Below the pieces are notes generated by a model that had not been told where the DNA came from, did no database searches, and saw nothing but the letters and a program-made list of their open reading frames with translations. Source: Planctomycetaceae bacterium UBA4732 (GTDB taxonomy: Bacteria > Planctomycetota > Planctomycetia > Gemmatales > Gemmataceae). From it: a stretch of DNA of 7,871 nucleotides. Below are positions 1 to 4,854 of this stretch, piece by piece. The number at the start of each line of letters is the position of its first letter. Within the stretch, counting starts at the first letter, position 1. Location of the stretch: assembly GCA_002404095.1 (NCBI GenBank), contig DHJA01000202.1, positions 1 to 7,871 on the forward strand. The letters run 5' to 3'. The position numbers and the translations under genes were made by a program.

Positions 1-62
1 TCCAGAATACCCCAGCCTCCATCCATTTTCATGGTTTCAGGGTGCCGGAGGCGGCATGACGA

Positions 63-92
63 CTGACACCATTTATTCACCCGGAGTATACT
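63..92 (+). promoter_or_regulatory. Candidate sigma70-type promoter for the toxin-antitoxin pair
   Basis: A CTGACA hexamer (63-68) and a TATACT hexamer (87-92) are separated by 18 bases, close to the housekeeping -35/-10 consensus. The pair lies about 50 bases upstream of the antitoxin start. Transcription would begin near position 99 and leave a short 5' leader. TA operons are usually autorepressed by the antitoxin or the complex, but I see no convincing operator palindrome here. No gene is recognisable in positions 1-62. Confidence 0.45.
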
Positions 93-142
93 TCTTCATG
101 GGATAAGTTGGTCGGCCTAATAACGAGTAAAAGGAGGTTATC

Positions 143-358
143 ATGACCCCTGTTATGCTTTTCGGCGATGTACTAGAGGCGGCGGACCATTTATCTCTCG
201 AAGAACAGCAAGAACTGATCGCCATCTTGCAACGCCGGTTGGCTGAGGCGGGCCGCCAGCGACTGATTGCCGAAGTTCAGGAGGCTCGCCAACAGTTTGC
301 GGCGGGCCAGTGTCGGCCTGTCACTCCCGACGAACTGATGCGTGAGATCCTGGGATGA
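143..358 (+). CDS. RelB-like antitoxin of a type II toxin-antitoxin pair
   Basis: This 71-residue acidic, helical protein should neutralise the toxin encoded immediately downstream. Residues 17-33 (LSLEEQQELIAIL...) form an amphipathic helix like those in small planctomycete and cyanobacterial antitoxins. The C-terminal part (about 40-71, with VTPDELMREIL at the end) is the kind of segment that wraps the toxin. A strong Shine-Dalgarno sequence, AAGGAGGT (131-138), sits a few bases before ATG 143 and fixes the start. The stop overlaps the toxin start as ATGA (355-358), so the two are translationally coupled, as is usual for TA pairs. The family is inferred from length, composition and gene order. 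I see no diagnostic DNA-binding motif and cannot assign a named subfamily. Confidence 0.75.
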   Translation: MTPVMLFGDVLEAADHLSLEEQQELIAILQRRLAEAGRQRLIAEVQEARQQFAAGQCRPVTPDELMREILG

Positions 359-636
359 GGCGAAACCTTCTGCAATCGCCCGCCTTCGTGCGAACAGCGC
401 GGCGGCTGGTGAAGAAGCATCCAGAGATTGCCTCAATCCTTCGAGCGGCGTTCGTATCGCTAGCGGAGGATGCCTTCCAGCCCGCGCTGAAGACGCATAA
501 GCTGAAGGGTGAATTGGCGGGGTCATGGGCCTGTAGCATCGGCTATGACTTGAGGATCGTCTTTGAGTTCGTCCAGCATGAAGGCGCCGAAGCTGTCCTG
601 GTGCAAACGGTCGGGACGCACGACGAGGTATATTAA
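355..636 (+). CDS. RelE/YafQ-like toxin (probable ribosome-dependent mRNA interferase)
   Basis: This basic 93-residue protein has the RelE/ParE-superfamily pattern. An N-terminal helical half (SPAFVRTARRLVKKHP, residues 8-23) precedes a beta-sheet core with THKLKGELAGSWACS (47-61), GYDLRIVFEF (63-72) and the terminal VGTHDEVY (86-93). The conserved H48, R67, H89 and D90 resemble the histidine-rich catalytic set of YafQ-type toxins, which cleave mRNA in the ribosomal A site. The activity is inferred from family knowledge. The start overlaps the antitoxin stop by four bases. Nothing suggests truncation: the ending HDEVY is typical for this subgroup. Downstream, its stop codon overlaps the end of an opposite-strand toxin remnant (633-701), so the two TA loci meet tail to tail with no spacer. 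Confidence 0.82.
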   Translation: MRRNLLQSPAFVRTARRLVKKHPEIASILRAAFVSLAEDAFQPALKTHKLKGELAGSWACSIGYDLRIVFEFVQHEGAEAVLVQTVGTHDEVY

Positions 637-701
637 CGTCTTCCTCGACCTTCTCGGATGTCCGCCTCGCCTGGCGGCCGAACGATGAGCGGCAAGCTCA
701 C
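633..701 (-). pseudogene. Truncated RelE/ParE-type toxin remnant (N-terminal stump)
   Basis: Reading the - strand from GTG at 701-699, whose last two bases are shared with the TGA stop of the upstream antitoxin, gives 22 codons before TAA at 635-633. The peptide begins VSLPLIVRPPGEADIRE. That resembles the first strand and helix of ParE/RelE toxins that accompany PF09720-like antitoxins, which commonly start with a hydrophobic strand followed by RPEAEADI-like residues. A complete toxin would need about 90-100 residues, so all the rest is missing. The break falls at the 3' end of the convergent + strand toxin gene (stop 634-636), which suggests a deletion or insertion junction. The reading frame and overlap are seen directly. 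The family call rests on a short match and is moderate. Confidence 0.5.
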
Positions 702-922
702 GGCTTGGCCTCCAGGGACGCAAGCACCTCCCGCCATGGCCGGCCTTCCCCTGGCCGGCTTTCCGCCTCGGCGCGGCGCCGGGCCAACTCCACGAGATGC
801 CAGTCGGGCGCCTCTTGCGGCTCGACCGACCCCGGTAGGCTGTCCCAGATTTGTTCGATCAGGTCCAGGCGCTCACGGACGCTCAGGCGGTCGATCCCTA
901 ACGACTCAACGGTTGCGGGCAT
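698..922 (-). CDS. Addiction-module antitoxin (PF09720-like), orphaned
   Basis: This 74-residue acidic protein has the pattern of the short 'putative addiction module component' family. It begins MPATVESLGIDRLSVRERLD, then LIEQIWDSLP with the conserved tryptophan at about residue 27, then a helical C-terminal half rich in E, R and A. I chose ATG 922 because GAGGAGG lies at the proper distance before it. The in-frame upstream extension to 1003 would read through the hairpin repeat and has no ribosome binding site. Family members normally pair with a ParE/RelE toxin that overlaps their 3' end. Here only a 22-codon stump remains (633-701), so the protein is probably a leftover antitoxin or one that acts on a toxin encoded elsewhere. 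Confidence 0.75.
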   Translation of the reverse strand: MPATVESLGIDRLSVRERLDLIEQIWDSLPGSVEPQEAPDWHLVELARRRAEAESRPGEGRPWREVLASLEAKP

Positions 923-949
923 GACATACCCTCCTCTGTCAACATTCGA

Positions 950-1034
950 GGGTGGCACGCCCTGAGGTACTCCGAAGGGCGTGGGACGGTGCCAGGACAT
1001 CACGCCCTTCGGAGTACCTCAGGGCGTGCCACCC
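950..1034. repeat. Long hairpin: perfect 34-bp inverted repeat with 17-base loop
   Basis: Arms at 950-983 and 1001-1034 are exact reverse complements, separated by 17 bases. Each arm has its own 7-bp inner inversion (CACGCCC ... GGGCGTG), so one unit appears twice in opposite orientation. The outer ends read GGTGGCACG, like the shorter palindrome at 4306-4331. It lies just 3' of the LRR gene and 5' of the antitoxin gene, both on the - strand. It could stop or stabilise the LRR transcript, but no T-run follows on that strand. It may equally be a dispersed extragenic repeat. Confidence 0.9.
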
Positions 1035-1050
1035 AGCCATCGCGGCTGTT

Positions 1051-1962
1051 TCACCTTTTACGATACATTAGAGTGATTTCACAGTCGGGCAGCGCCTTTT
1101 GCAGAGCCGCGACGCCAGCGGCCGTCACCTTGGTCTGCTGGAGGTTCAGCGTCTTCAGCCCCTTGAGGGCGATCAGTTGGTTCAGTCCCGCGTCCGTCAC
1201 CTGTGTAATGGAGAGGTACAGCGTCTTCAGCCCCTTGAGGGCGGCCAATTCCTTCAGTCCCGCGTCCGTCACATAGTCGCCTTCAAGATACAGCGTATTC
1301 AACCCCTTGAAAGGGGCTAATTCCTTCAGTCCCGCGTCCGTCACCTTGGTACCGGAGAGGTCAAGCACCTCCAGCCCCTTCATGGCAGCCAGTTCCTTCA
1401 GCCCCGCGTCAGTCACCCCCTCTAAGCCGTTGAGGCTCAGGTTATTCAGCTCCTTGAAGGGGGCTAATTCCTTCAGTCCCGCGTCCGTCACCTTGGTACC
1501 GTGGAGGTACAGCGTCTGCAACTCCTTGAGGGGGGCCAGTTCCTTCAGTCCCTCATCCGTAACCTCTTGACTGCTGAGACCCAGAGACTTCAGTCCCTTG
1601 AGGGAAGCCAGTTCCTTCAGTCCCGCGTCCGTCACAGGGGTGTCCCGGAGATCTAGCGCCTGCAGTTCCTTCAGCGCGCCCACTTCCTTCAGGCCCGCAT
1701 CCGTCACCGCAGTCTGGTTACGGAGGTACAGCGTCTGCAGCCTCTTGAAGCTGGCCAGTTCCTTTAGGTCCGCGTCCGTCACCTTGGTTTCGGAGAGGTC
1801 TACCTCAACAACCGGCCTGGCCGGGTCTTTTGCATCCCGGACCACCTTACCGCCGAGCTTCTCGACCGCCTTGACCGCTTGGTCCTCGGTGCTGTCGGCA
1901 TAGAGCGGGACGGCGGCAAGGATCAGCACACAGACGGCGAGGGGGCGAAAATGGTTCGGCAT
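1051..1962 (-). CDS. Secreted leucine-rich-repeat protein (planctomycete type)
   Basis: The 303-residue product has an N-terminal signal peptide (residues 1-22, hydrophobic VCVLILAAVPLYA, probable cleavage after A22, no lipobox cysteine), so it should be exported. After a short linker come ten leucine-rich repeats of 24-25 residues. The conserved unit is close to VTDAGLKELAxLKxLxxLxL; the TD signature falls at residues 62, 87, 111, 135, 159, 184, 208, 232 and 256, with TA at 280. The end, ALQKALPDCEIT, is a cap common in planctomycete LRR proteins. LRR solenoids are generally protein-binding scaffolds; no enzymatic domain is present and no partner can be named. AAGGAG lies upstream of ATG 1962 and supports this start. 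The gene is complete and appears monocistronic, with a hairpin on each side. Confidence 0.88.
   Translation of the reverse strand: MPNHFRPLAVCVLILAAVPLYADSTEDQAVKAVEKLGGKVVRDAKDPARPVVEVDLSETKVTDADLKELASFKRLQTLYLRNQTAVTDAGLKEVGALKELQALDLRDTPVTDAGLKELASLKGLKSLGLSSQEVTDEGLKELAPLKELQTLYLHGTKVTDAGLKELAPFKELNNLSLNGLEGVTDAGLKELAAMKGLEVLDLSGTKVTDAGLKELAPFKGLNTLYLEGDYVTDAGLKELAALKGLKTLYLSITQVTDAGLNQLIALKGLKTLNLQQTKVTAAGVAALQKALPDCEITLMYRKR
1181..1635. repeat. 72-bp tandem repeats inside the LRR gene
   Basis: The motif TTCAGTCCCGCGTCCGTCAC recurs exactly at 1181, 1253 and 1325, and in exact or near-exact form further along (about 1469 and 1616), in a 72-base register equal to one 24-residue LRR. Variant units fill the gaps. 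Near identity at the DNA level, including third codon positions, points to recent duplication or gene conversion among repeats, so repeat number may vary between strains. Confidence 0.75.
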
Positions 1963-2020
1963 GAGTTCAAGCTCCTTGGTGATGGGGACGACACAAGTAA
2001 TGCTAACCGCCGGAGCCGGT

Positions 2021-2069
2021 GATCGCTAGCGTGAAACGGTAAACGTGGGAGCGACTCGGCGCGGATTCG
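2021..2069 (+). repeat. Dispersed repeat, partial copy C
   Basis: This 49-base stretch starts GATCGCTAGCG, includes GAAACGGTAAAC and ends CGGCGCGGATTCG. It aligns without gaps to 4721-4769, at roughly 78 per cent identity by eye. At 4721 the similar sequence runs on into the promoter-like element upstream of ilvB. Here it stops where the 156-bp palindrome begins (2069), which suggests that the palindrome interrupted the copy. The region 1963-2231 holds no gene that I can support. Confidence 0.6.
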
Positions 2070-2224
2070 CCGGGTGCCATGCTTTCGCGGACCCGATCAG
2101 GGGGAGAAACCCAAGGAGCTACCACCGCGAGAGCATGTCTACCTCGCGAGGTAGACATGCTCTCGCGGTGGTCTTGCCGCTTCCTCTGGTCCCGAAAAGA
2201 ATCCGCGAAAGCACGGCGCCCGGC
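2069..2224. repeat. 156-bp imperfect palindrome with perfect 52-bp core
   Basis: The core 2121-2172 is a perfect loopless palindrome (26 bp each side, centre TCGCGA). Outer arms 2069-2091 and 2202-2224 are inverted copies matching at 21 of 23 positions and share exactly the same centre. The 29-base spacers on each side are only weakly symmetric. It lies between two - strand genes, just 3' of the secreted-protein gene. As DNA it could extrude a cruciform; as RNA it would be a very long hairpin. Its form is that of a small non-autonomous element or REP-type structure. No transposase or clear target-site duplication is seen. Confidence 0.85.
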
Positions 2225-2231
2225 GCAAATC

Positions 2232-3062
2232 TCAGCGATCCTCTTCAATAATCTGCTGCCAGATGTGATCGATGGCCCGCTGCAACTCCGGCGCAGCCTT
2301 CGCCCGCTGTTCGTCCAGGTAGGGCTTAGCGGGCCGGCCCATGATGAGCAGATCCCGTTCTGCCATGCGGCGGACGATGGAGTCGGCGTCTAGCAACTTC
2401 GTGGCCTGGCATATCGGCCGCGGCCCTTCCTTGATTTTGACCTTCTCGACGGTCTTGATCAGCTTGCCCGCGTCGTCAAACGTCAACGTGGCGCCGAGTT
2501 CGCCGTTGCCGCCGGCCATGACCACGGCCCGAGCGGTCGCCGTCTTGCCGTCGTTCCCCTGCTCGATCTTCGTGGAGTCGTCCTGGAGCGCGAACTTGAA
2601 GAACCCGTCCTGATGCAGTTCTTCCGCCAGTCGCACATAGGCGCGGGCAGCGTCTTTGGCCGCGTCCTCCGTCTTCGCCGGAGACAGGTTGGCCTTAAAG
2701 AAGGCTTGCAACTCCTTCGATTCCATCAGCAGCTGCGGCTTACCGTCCGAACCGACGGCGTAAAGATTCGACGACTTCAGACCCTCCGGCGTCAGCCGTG
2801 CCACCGGGAACTGACGAAAGAACACGCCGAAGAACACGACCTTCGGGAAGGCGCGGCCGACCGCCTCGTCCTTGACTTGCTGCATGGTGAAGCCGGCGGC
2901 CTTGAGCCGGTCGAGGTCGTCGTTGACGACCTTCTGAGCCTTGGCCGCGTCGTCGTCGGAGGGCTTGTCTTTGTCGGGCGCCGGGGCGGCCGCGGCATGA
3001 CCGCAGTGCCACAACACGAAGGCCGCGCCGAACGCGGCCGCCAGGATGATGCGAGTACTCAT
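2232..3062 (-). CDS. Secreted protein of unknown function with C-terminal HEAT-like segment
   Basis: I do not recognise a named family. The 276-residue product starts with a signal peptide (residues 1-26, MSTRIILAAAFGAAFVLWHC then GHAAAA), followed by a charged linker (27-42, KDKPSDDDAAK) and an alpha/beta region (about 43-215). That region has two halves: one around FPKVVFFGVFFRQFP (72-86) and one with beta-strand pattern TATARAVVMAGG...GATLTFDDAGKLIKTV (174-205). The end (224-272, LDADSIVRRMAERDLLIMGR then PELQRAIDHIWQQI) resembles a single HEAT-like repeat seen in many planctomycete secreted proteins. ATG 3062 was chosen because AAGGAG precedes it and the signal peptide then starts at residue 1; the longer GTG start at 3098 lacks a ribosome site. 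The C20 is not in a lipobox. A role in the periplasm or at the cell surface is inferred only from the signal peptide. Confidence 0.75.
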   Translation of the reverse strand: MSTRIILAAAFGAAFVLWHCGHAAAAPAPDKDKPSDDDAAKAQKVVNDDLDRLKAAGFTMQQVKDEAVGRAFPKVVFFGVFFRQFPVARLTPEGLKSSNLYAVGSDGKPQLLMESKELQAFFKANLSPAKTEDAAKDAARAYVRLAEELHQDGFFKFALQDDSTKIEQGNDGKTATARAVVMAGGNGELGATLTFDDAGKLIKTVEKVKIKEGPRPICQATKLLDADSIVRRMAERDLLIMGRPAKPYLDEQRAKAAPELQRAIDHIWQQIIEEDR

Positions 3063-3144
3063 GACTTGCAGACTCCTTAAGGCGAGAAAGGAAGACACAA
3101 CCGGCCGTTATTTTAGGAGAATCGTTCTCTCCCGATGGCCGCGC

Positions 3145-3239
3145 CAGCGCGGATTCGCGCCAAAAAGGTTGGAAGGAATTGCCTTTGGCCTTAAAATGAA
3201 GTTCTCAGCCATCGCCTTCCTGGTCGCATGAGAGATTCC
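3145..3239 (+). repeat. Dispersed promoter-like repeat, copy A (orphan)
   Basis: About 95 bases align gaplessly with the sequence immediately upstream of ilvB (about 4755-4850), at roughly 80 per cent identity by eye. The shared part includes TTGGAA (3169-3174), 17 bases, TAAAAT (3192-3197), then an 11-codon reading frame MKFSAIAFLVA (3196-3231) and GCATGAGAG. Copy A reads rightward, but no + strand gene follows. It points into the 3' end of the HNH gene, so a transcript from it would be antisense. The gap 3063-3253 holds no other feature I can support. Confidence 0.7.
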
Positions 3240-3253
3240 GACGCCTCTCAAGG

Positions 3254-3742
3254 TCAGGGGTTCGGGTCGGCGCGCTCAAGCTGTTCCGCTTGCACGATCA
3301 GGGTCTGCACTTGTTGTTCCAGGCGCCGGAGGCGTTCGAGTAGGCGGGCCTGAGTCAGGCGGGCGGCTTCCAGGAGGCGCCGCTCTCGGCGGTAGGCGAC
3401 GAGTGGCCCGCGATTCAAGTGCAGCCTCTCGATGTGGAAGGCGCCAGTCTCGCTAATGGCACGTAGCGTACCGTCCTCCTGTTCGACTGTGTGCGTCGCC
3501 ACATCATCCCGGAAAGGGTGCAAAATGCGTTGGGACGAGTCGGGCTGCCAGCAATCCCCCTTAAATTCATTACAGGCGTGGCAGCAGTAGACCCAATTGT
3601 CCGCTTCATCCATGCCGCCCTGCGAGCGCGGCTGAAAGTGGTCAACGGTCAGTTCCGCTCCCACGTCTCGTTCACGAACTTCGCAGTAGCCGCAGCGGAA
3701 CTGGAAGCGCTCCCGTAATGTTTCTCGCGCATCCTGTCGCAT
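3254..3742 (-). CDS. HNH nuclease-fold protein with C-terminal coiled coil
   Basis: The 162-residue product carries a complete HNH (beta-beta-alpha metal) module: CGYC (C17, C20), LTVDHFQPRSQGG (D34 and H35, the metal/general-base pair), N49, and CCHACNEFKG (C54, C57, N58, K61). The four cysteines should bind a structural zinc. HNH domains typically cut DNA with a divalent metal, and the key residues are present, so it is probably active. After the module, HPFRDDVATHTVEQEDG (75-91), ISETG and LHLNRGPLVAYRRER (107-121) match the extension of a group of stand-alone HNH proteins common in cyanobacteria and planctomycetes. Residues about 120-158 are a predicted coiled coil. It starts three bases after the stop of the upstream coiled-coil gene and has no good ribosome site, so it is probably translated by coupling. 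The biological target is unknown. Confidence 0.85.
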   Translation of the reverse strand: MRQDARETLRERFQFRCGYCEVRERDVGAELTVDHFQPRSQGGMDEADNWVYCCHACNEFKGDCWQPDSSQRILHPFRDDVATHTVEQEDGTLRAISETGAFHIERLHLNRGPLVAYRRERRLLEAARLTQARLLERLRRLEQQVQTLIVQAEQLERADPNP

Positions 3743-3745
3743 CGG

Positions 3746-4084
3746 CTACTCGTCCGTTTCCGAGCCTCGACTTTCGGCCAGGACGGACGCCAGTTCACCG
3801 TCGATCGCCCGCCGTTCGGTCTGGGCTTCGGCCAGGAAAGCGCTGAGCCGACGCACCAGAGCCTCCTTGCGGAGGGCCAGGACTTCCAGGCTCCGATTCT
3901 GCGTTTCAAGGATTTCCCGTTCCTGCCGGAGCCGCTCTGTGGCCGGAGTCAGGCAGGCGGCTTCGGCGGCCTCCAACTCCTGGGTGAGGAACGCCAACTC
4001 CGCCTGCTCGGCCTCCGTTAGCGCACTCTTGCCTTGACGCTGACGCAGTTGATGAAAGCGGGTTCGCTTTTGCTCTTCCCACAT
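3746..4084 (-). CDS. Coiled-coil protein coupled to the HNH gene
   Basis: This 112-residue soluble protein is almost wholly helical and charged. It begins MWEEQKRTRFHQLRQRQGKS, followed by LTEAEQAELAFLTQELEAAE (22-41) and a long heptad-rich stretch (about 47-103, rich in E, R, Q, L and A) broken by LTP at 45-47. There is no signal peptide, membrane segment or catalytic motif. ATG 4084 was chosen because GGAGG sits eight bases before it; an earlier in-frame ATG at 4120 lacks such a site. The stop lies three bases before the HNH start. The HNH protein also ends in a coiled coil, so the two may form a complex. That partnership is inference from gene order and predicted structure. Nothing identifies a named family. 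Confidence 0.78.
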   Translation of the reverse strand: MWEEQKRTRFHQLRQRQGKSALTEAEQAELAFLTQELEAAEAACLTPATERLRQEREILETQNRSLEVLALRKEALVRRLSAFLAEAQTERRAIDGELASVLAESRGSETDE

Positions 4085-4152
4085 GGGAAATCCCTCCTCG
4101 ACGATACTGTTCATCGGCAACGGCTATCACCTGATTCTACCGAAGAAAGCGA

Positions 4153-4248
4153 ATCACGAAAGCACGAAAGACGAAATCACGAAGAAGACTCCGCGTCGTC
4201 ATCTTTTGTCTTGAATTTTCGTGTTTTCGTCTTTCGTGCTTTCGTGAT
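4153..4248. repeat. Inverted repeat of CACGAAAG-type units
   Basis: Arms 4153-4183 and 4218-4248 are 31 bases each and match as inverted copies with one mismatch, around a 34-base loop. Each arm is itself made of short direct units such as CACGAAAG, ACGAAA and CACGAA. The element lies in the 5' region of the coiled-coil gene (- strand start 4084), between it and the 106-aa gene. From memory, this CACGAAAG type of sequence is a widespread extragenic repeat in planctomycetes and some other phyla. Confidence 0.85.
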
Positions 4249-4305
4249 GAAGAATTAGAAGCGCGGTGAAGTGTGGGAAGGAGAGGGAAACCTTCGGTCG
4301 GTTCG

Positions 4306-4331
4306 GTGGCACGGTCGGGAGACCGTGCCAC
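4306..4331. repeat. GTGGCACG palindrome, 11-bp stem, 4-base loop
   Basis: GTGGCACGGTC (4306-4316) and GACCGTGCCAC (4321-4331) are perfect inverted copies around GGGA. The hairpin lies five bases after the stop of the 106-aa - strand gene, a position suited to a transcript end, but there is no T-run. The GTGGCACG end is shared with the much longer hairpin at 950-1034. Confidence 0.85.
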
Positions 4332-4336
4332 AACAG

Positions 4337-4657
4337 TTATTCGGCGCGGAACGCCTCATATTCCGGACGCATGTTCGCCGCTACCCACGCCTCGAAGGTC
4401 GGATATACCGCGGCGACTGGCCAAGGCAGCCGCTCCGGCGGACTGTGCGTCCACGTCAGGTGGACCACCGCGACCCGACCGGTGCCGTCCTCCAACGCGA
4501 ACAGCACATCGTCGCAGTCCTGACGGCGCCCTAGAGCGCGTACCGGCAAGCCATACAGCGGGTGTACGGCAGTCAACTCGCGTTGGAGTTCCCGCTCCAT
4601 TCCAGCGATTTGAGAGGAGTCATTCGCGATCGAGTGCCACGGCGCCAGCCATTCCAC
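4337..4657 (-). CDS. Hypothetical 106-residue protein, GTG start
   Basis: I do not recognise a named family. The product is soluble and acidic, with a short helical N-terminal part (residues 15-30, IAGMERELQRELTAVH), then LYGLPVRALGRRQDCDDVLF (34-53) and a strand-rich part ALEDGTGRVAVVHLTWTHS (54-72). It ends with YPTFEAWVAANMRPEYEAF (85-103). The VAVVHLTW strand and the final W...M...E segment recall small hypothetical proteins in planctomycete genomes; the function is unknown. I chose GTG 4657 because AAGGAG lies seven bases upstream. The longer reading frame to 4756 would translate a dispersed repeat (4721-4769) and a cysteine-rich run unlike the rest of the protein. It is transcribed away from ilvB and followed at once by the palindrome at 4306-4331. 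Confidence 0.65.
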   Translation of the reverse strand: MEWLAPWHSIANDSSQIAGMERELQRELTAVHPLYGLPVRALGRRQDCDDVLFALEDGTGRVAVVHLTWTHSPPERLPWPVAAVYPTFEAWVAANMRPEYEAFRAE

Positions 4658-4720
4658 GAACCTGCTCCTTCCCCTGGGCAAGCAGAGACAACAGCAGTAA
4701 CAATACCCGCCCCCATCTAT

Positions 4721-4843
4721 GATCGCCAGCGCGAAACGGTAAACCCGCGAACACATCGGCGCGAATCCGTGTCAAAAAAGTTGGAAGGAATCGCCTTCGT
4801 CCTTAAAATGAATCTTTCCACCATCGCCTTCCTGAACGCATGA
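4721..4843 (+). repeat. Dispersed promoter-like repeat, copy B, upstream of ilvB
   Basis: The left half (4721-4769) resembles 2021-2069 and the right half (about 4755-4850) resembles 3145-3239, so this is the most complete copy in the window. It includes GAAACGGTAAAC, a run of six A, the promoter hexamers, an 11-codon reading frame [11 protein letters not shown] (4808-4843) and the GAGAGG that serves as the ilvB ribosome site. It ends a few bases before the ilvB start. Confidence 0.7.
4781..4809 (+). promoter_or_regulatory. Candidate promoter of ilvB
   Basis: TTGGAA (4781-4786) and TAAAAT (4804-4809) are separated by exactly 17 bases, a good match to a housekeeping promoter, about 45 bases upstream of the ilvB start. 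The same hexamers and spacing are kept in copy A (3169-3197) even though the spacer bases differ at several positions, which supports function. The RNA leader would be only about 40 bases, too short for a classic attenuator. Confidence 0.6.
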
Positions 4844-4854
4844 GAGGTTCCGCC

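Noticed and set aside
191..526. A - strand frame across the first toxin-antitoxin pair
   Set aside because: It overlaps both well-supported TA genes antisense and has no family resemblance.
923..1003. N-terminal extension of the antitoxin at 698-922
   Set aside because: It runs through the hairpin repeat and has no ribosome site. The ATG at 922 has a strong one and fits the family length.
1181..1635. Regular 72-base repeats considered as a CRISPR array
   Set aside because: The repeats are in frame inside an LRR gene, the intervals are not unique spacers, and the period equals one 24-residue leucine-rich repeat.
2003..2251. Short frames on both strands across 2003-2251
   Set aside because: They are produced by the palindrome, which gives the same peptide (ESMSTSRGRHALAVV) on both strands. 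That is a signature of the inverted repeat, not of coding.
2613..3080. A 155-codon + strand frame opposite the secreted-protein gene
   Set aside because: It lies antisense to a gene with a clear signal peptide and ribosome site, and the predicted protein is low-complexity and R/V/G-rich.
4658..4756. N-terminal extension of the 106-aa gene (start at 4756)
   Set aside because: It would translate a dispersed repeat and a run of cysteines. The GTG at 4657 has AAGGAG at ideal spacing.
4808..4843. The peptide [11 protein letters not shown] before ilvB considered as a branched-chain amino-acid attenuator leader
   Set aside because: It has no good ribosome site and its start lies inside the -10 hexamer. 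No terminator/antiterminator pair follows, and a near copy occurs at 3196-3231 away from any ilv gene.
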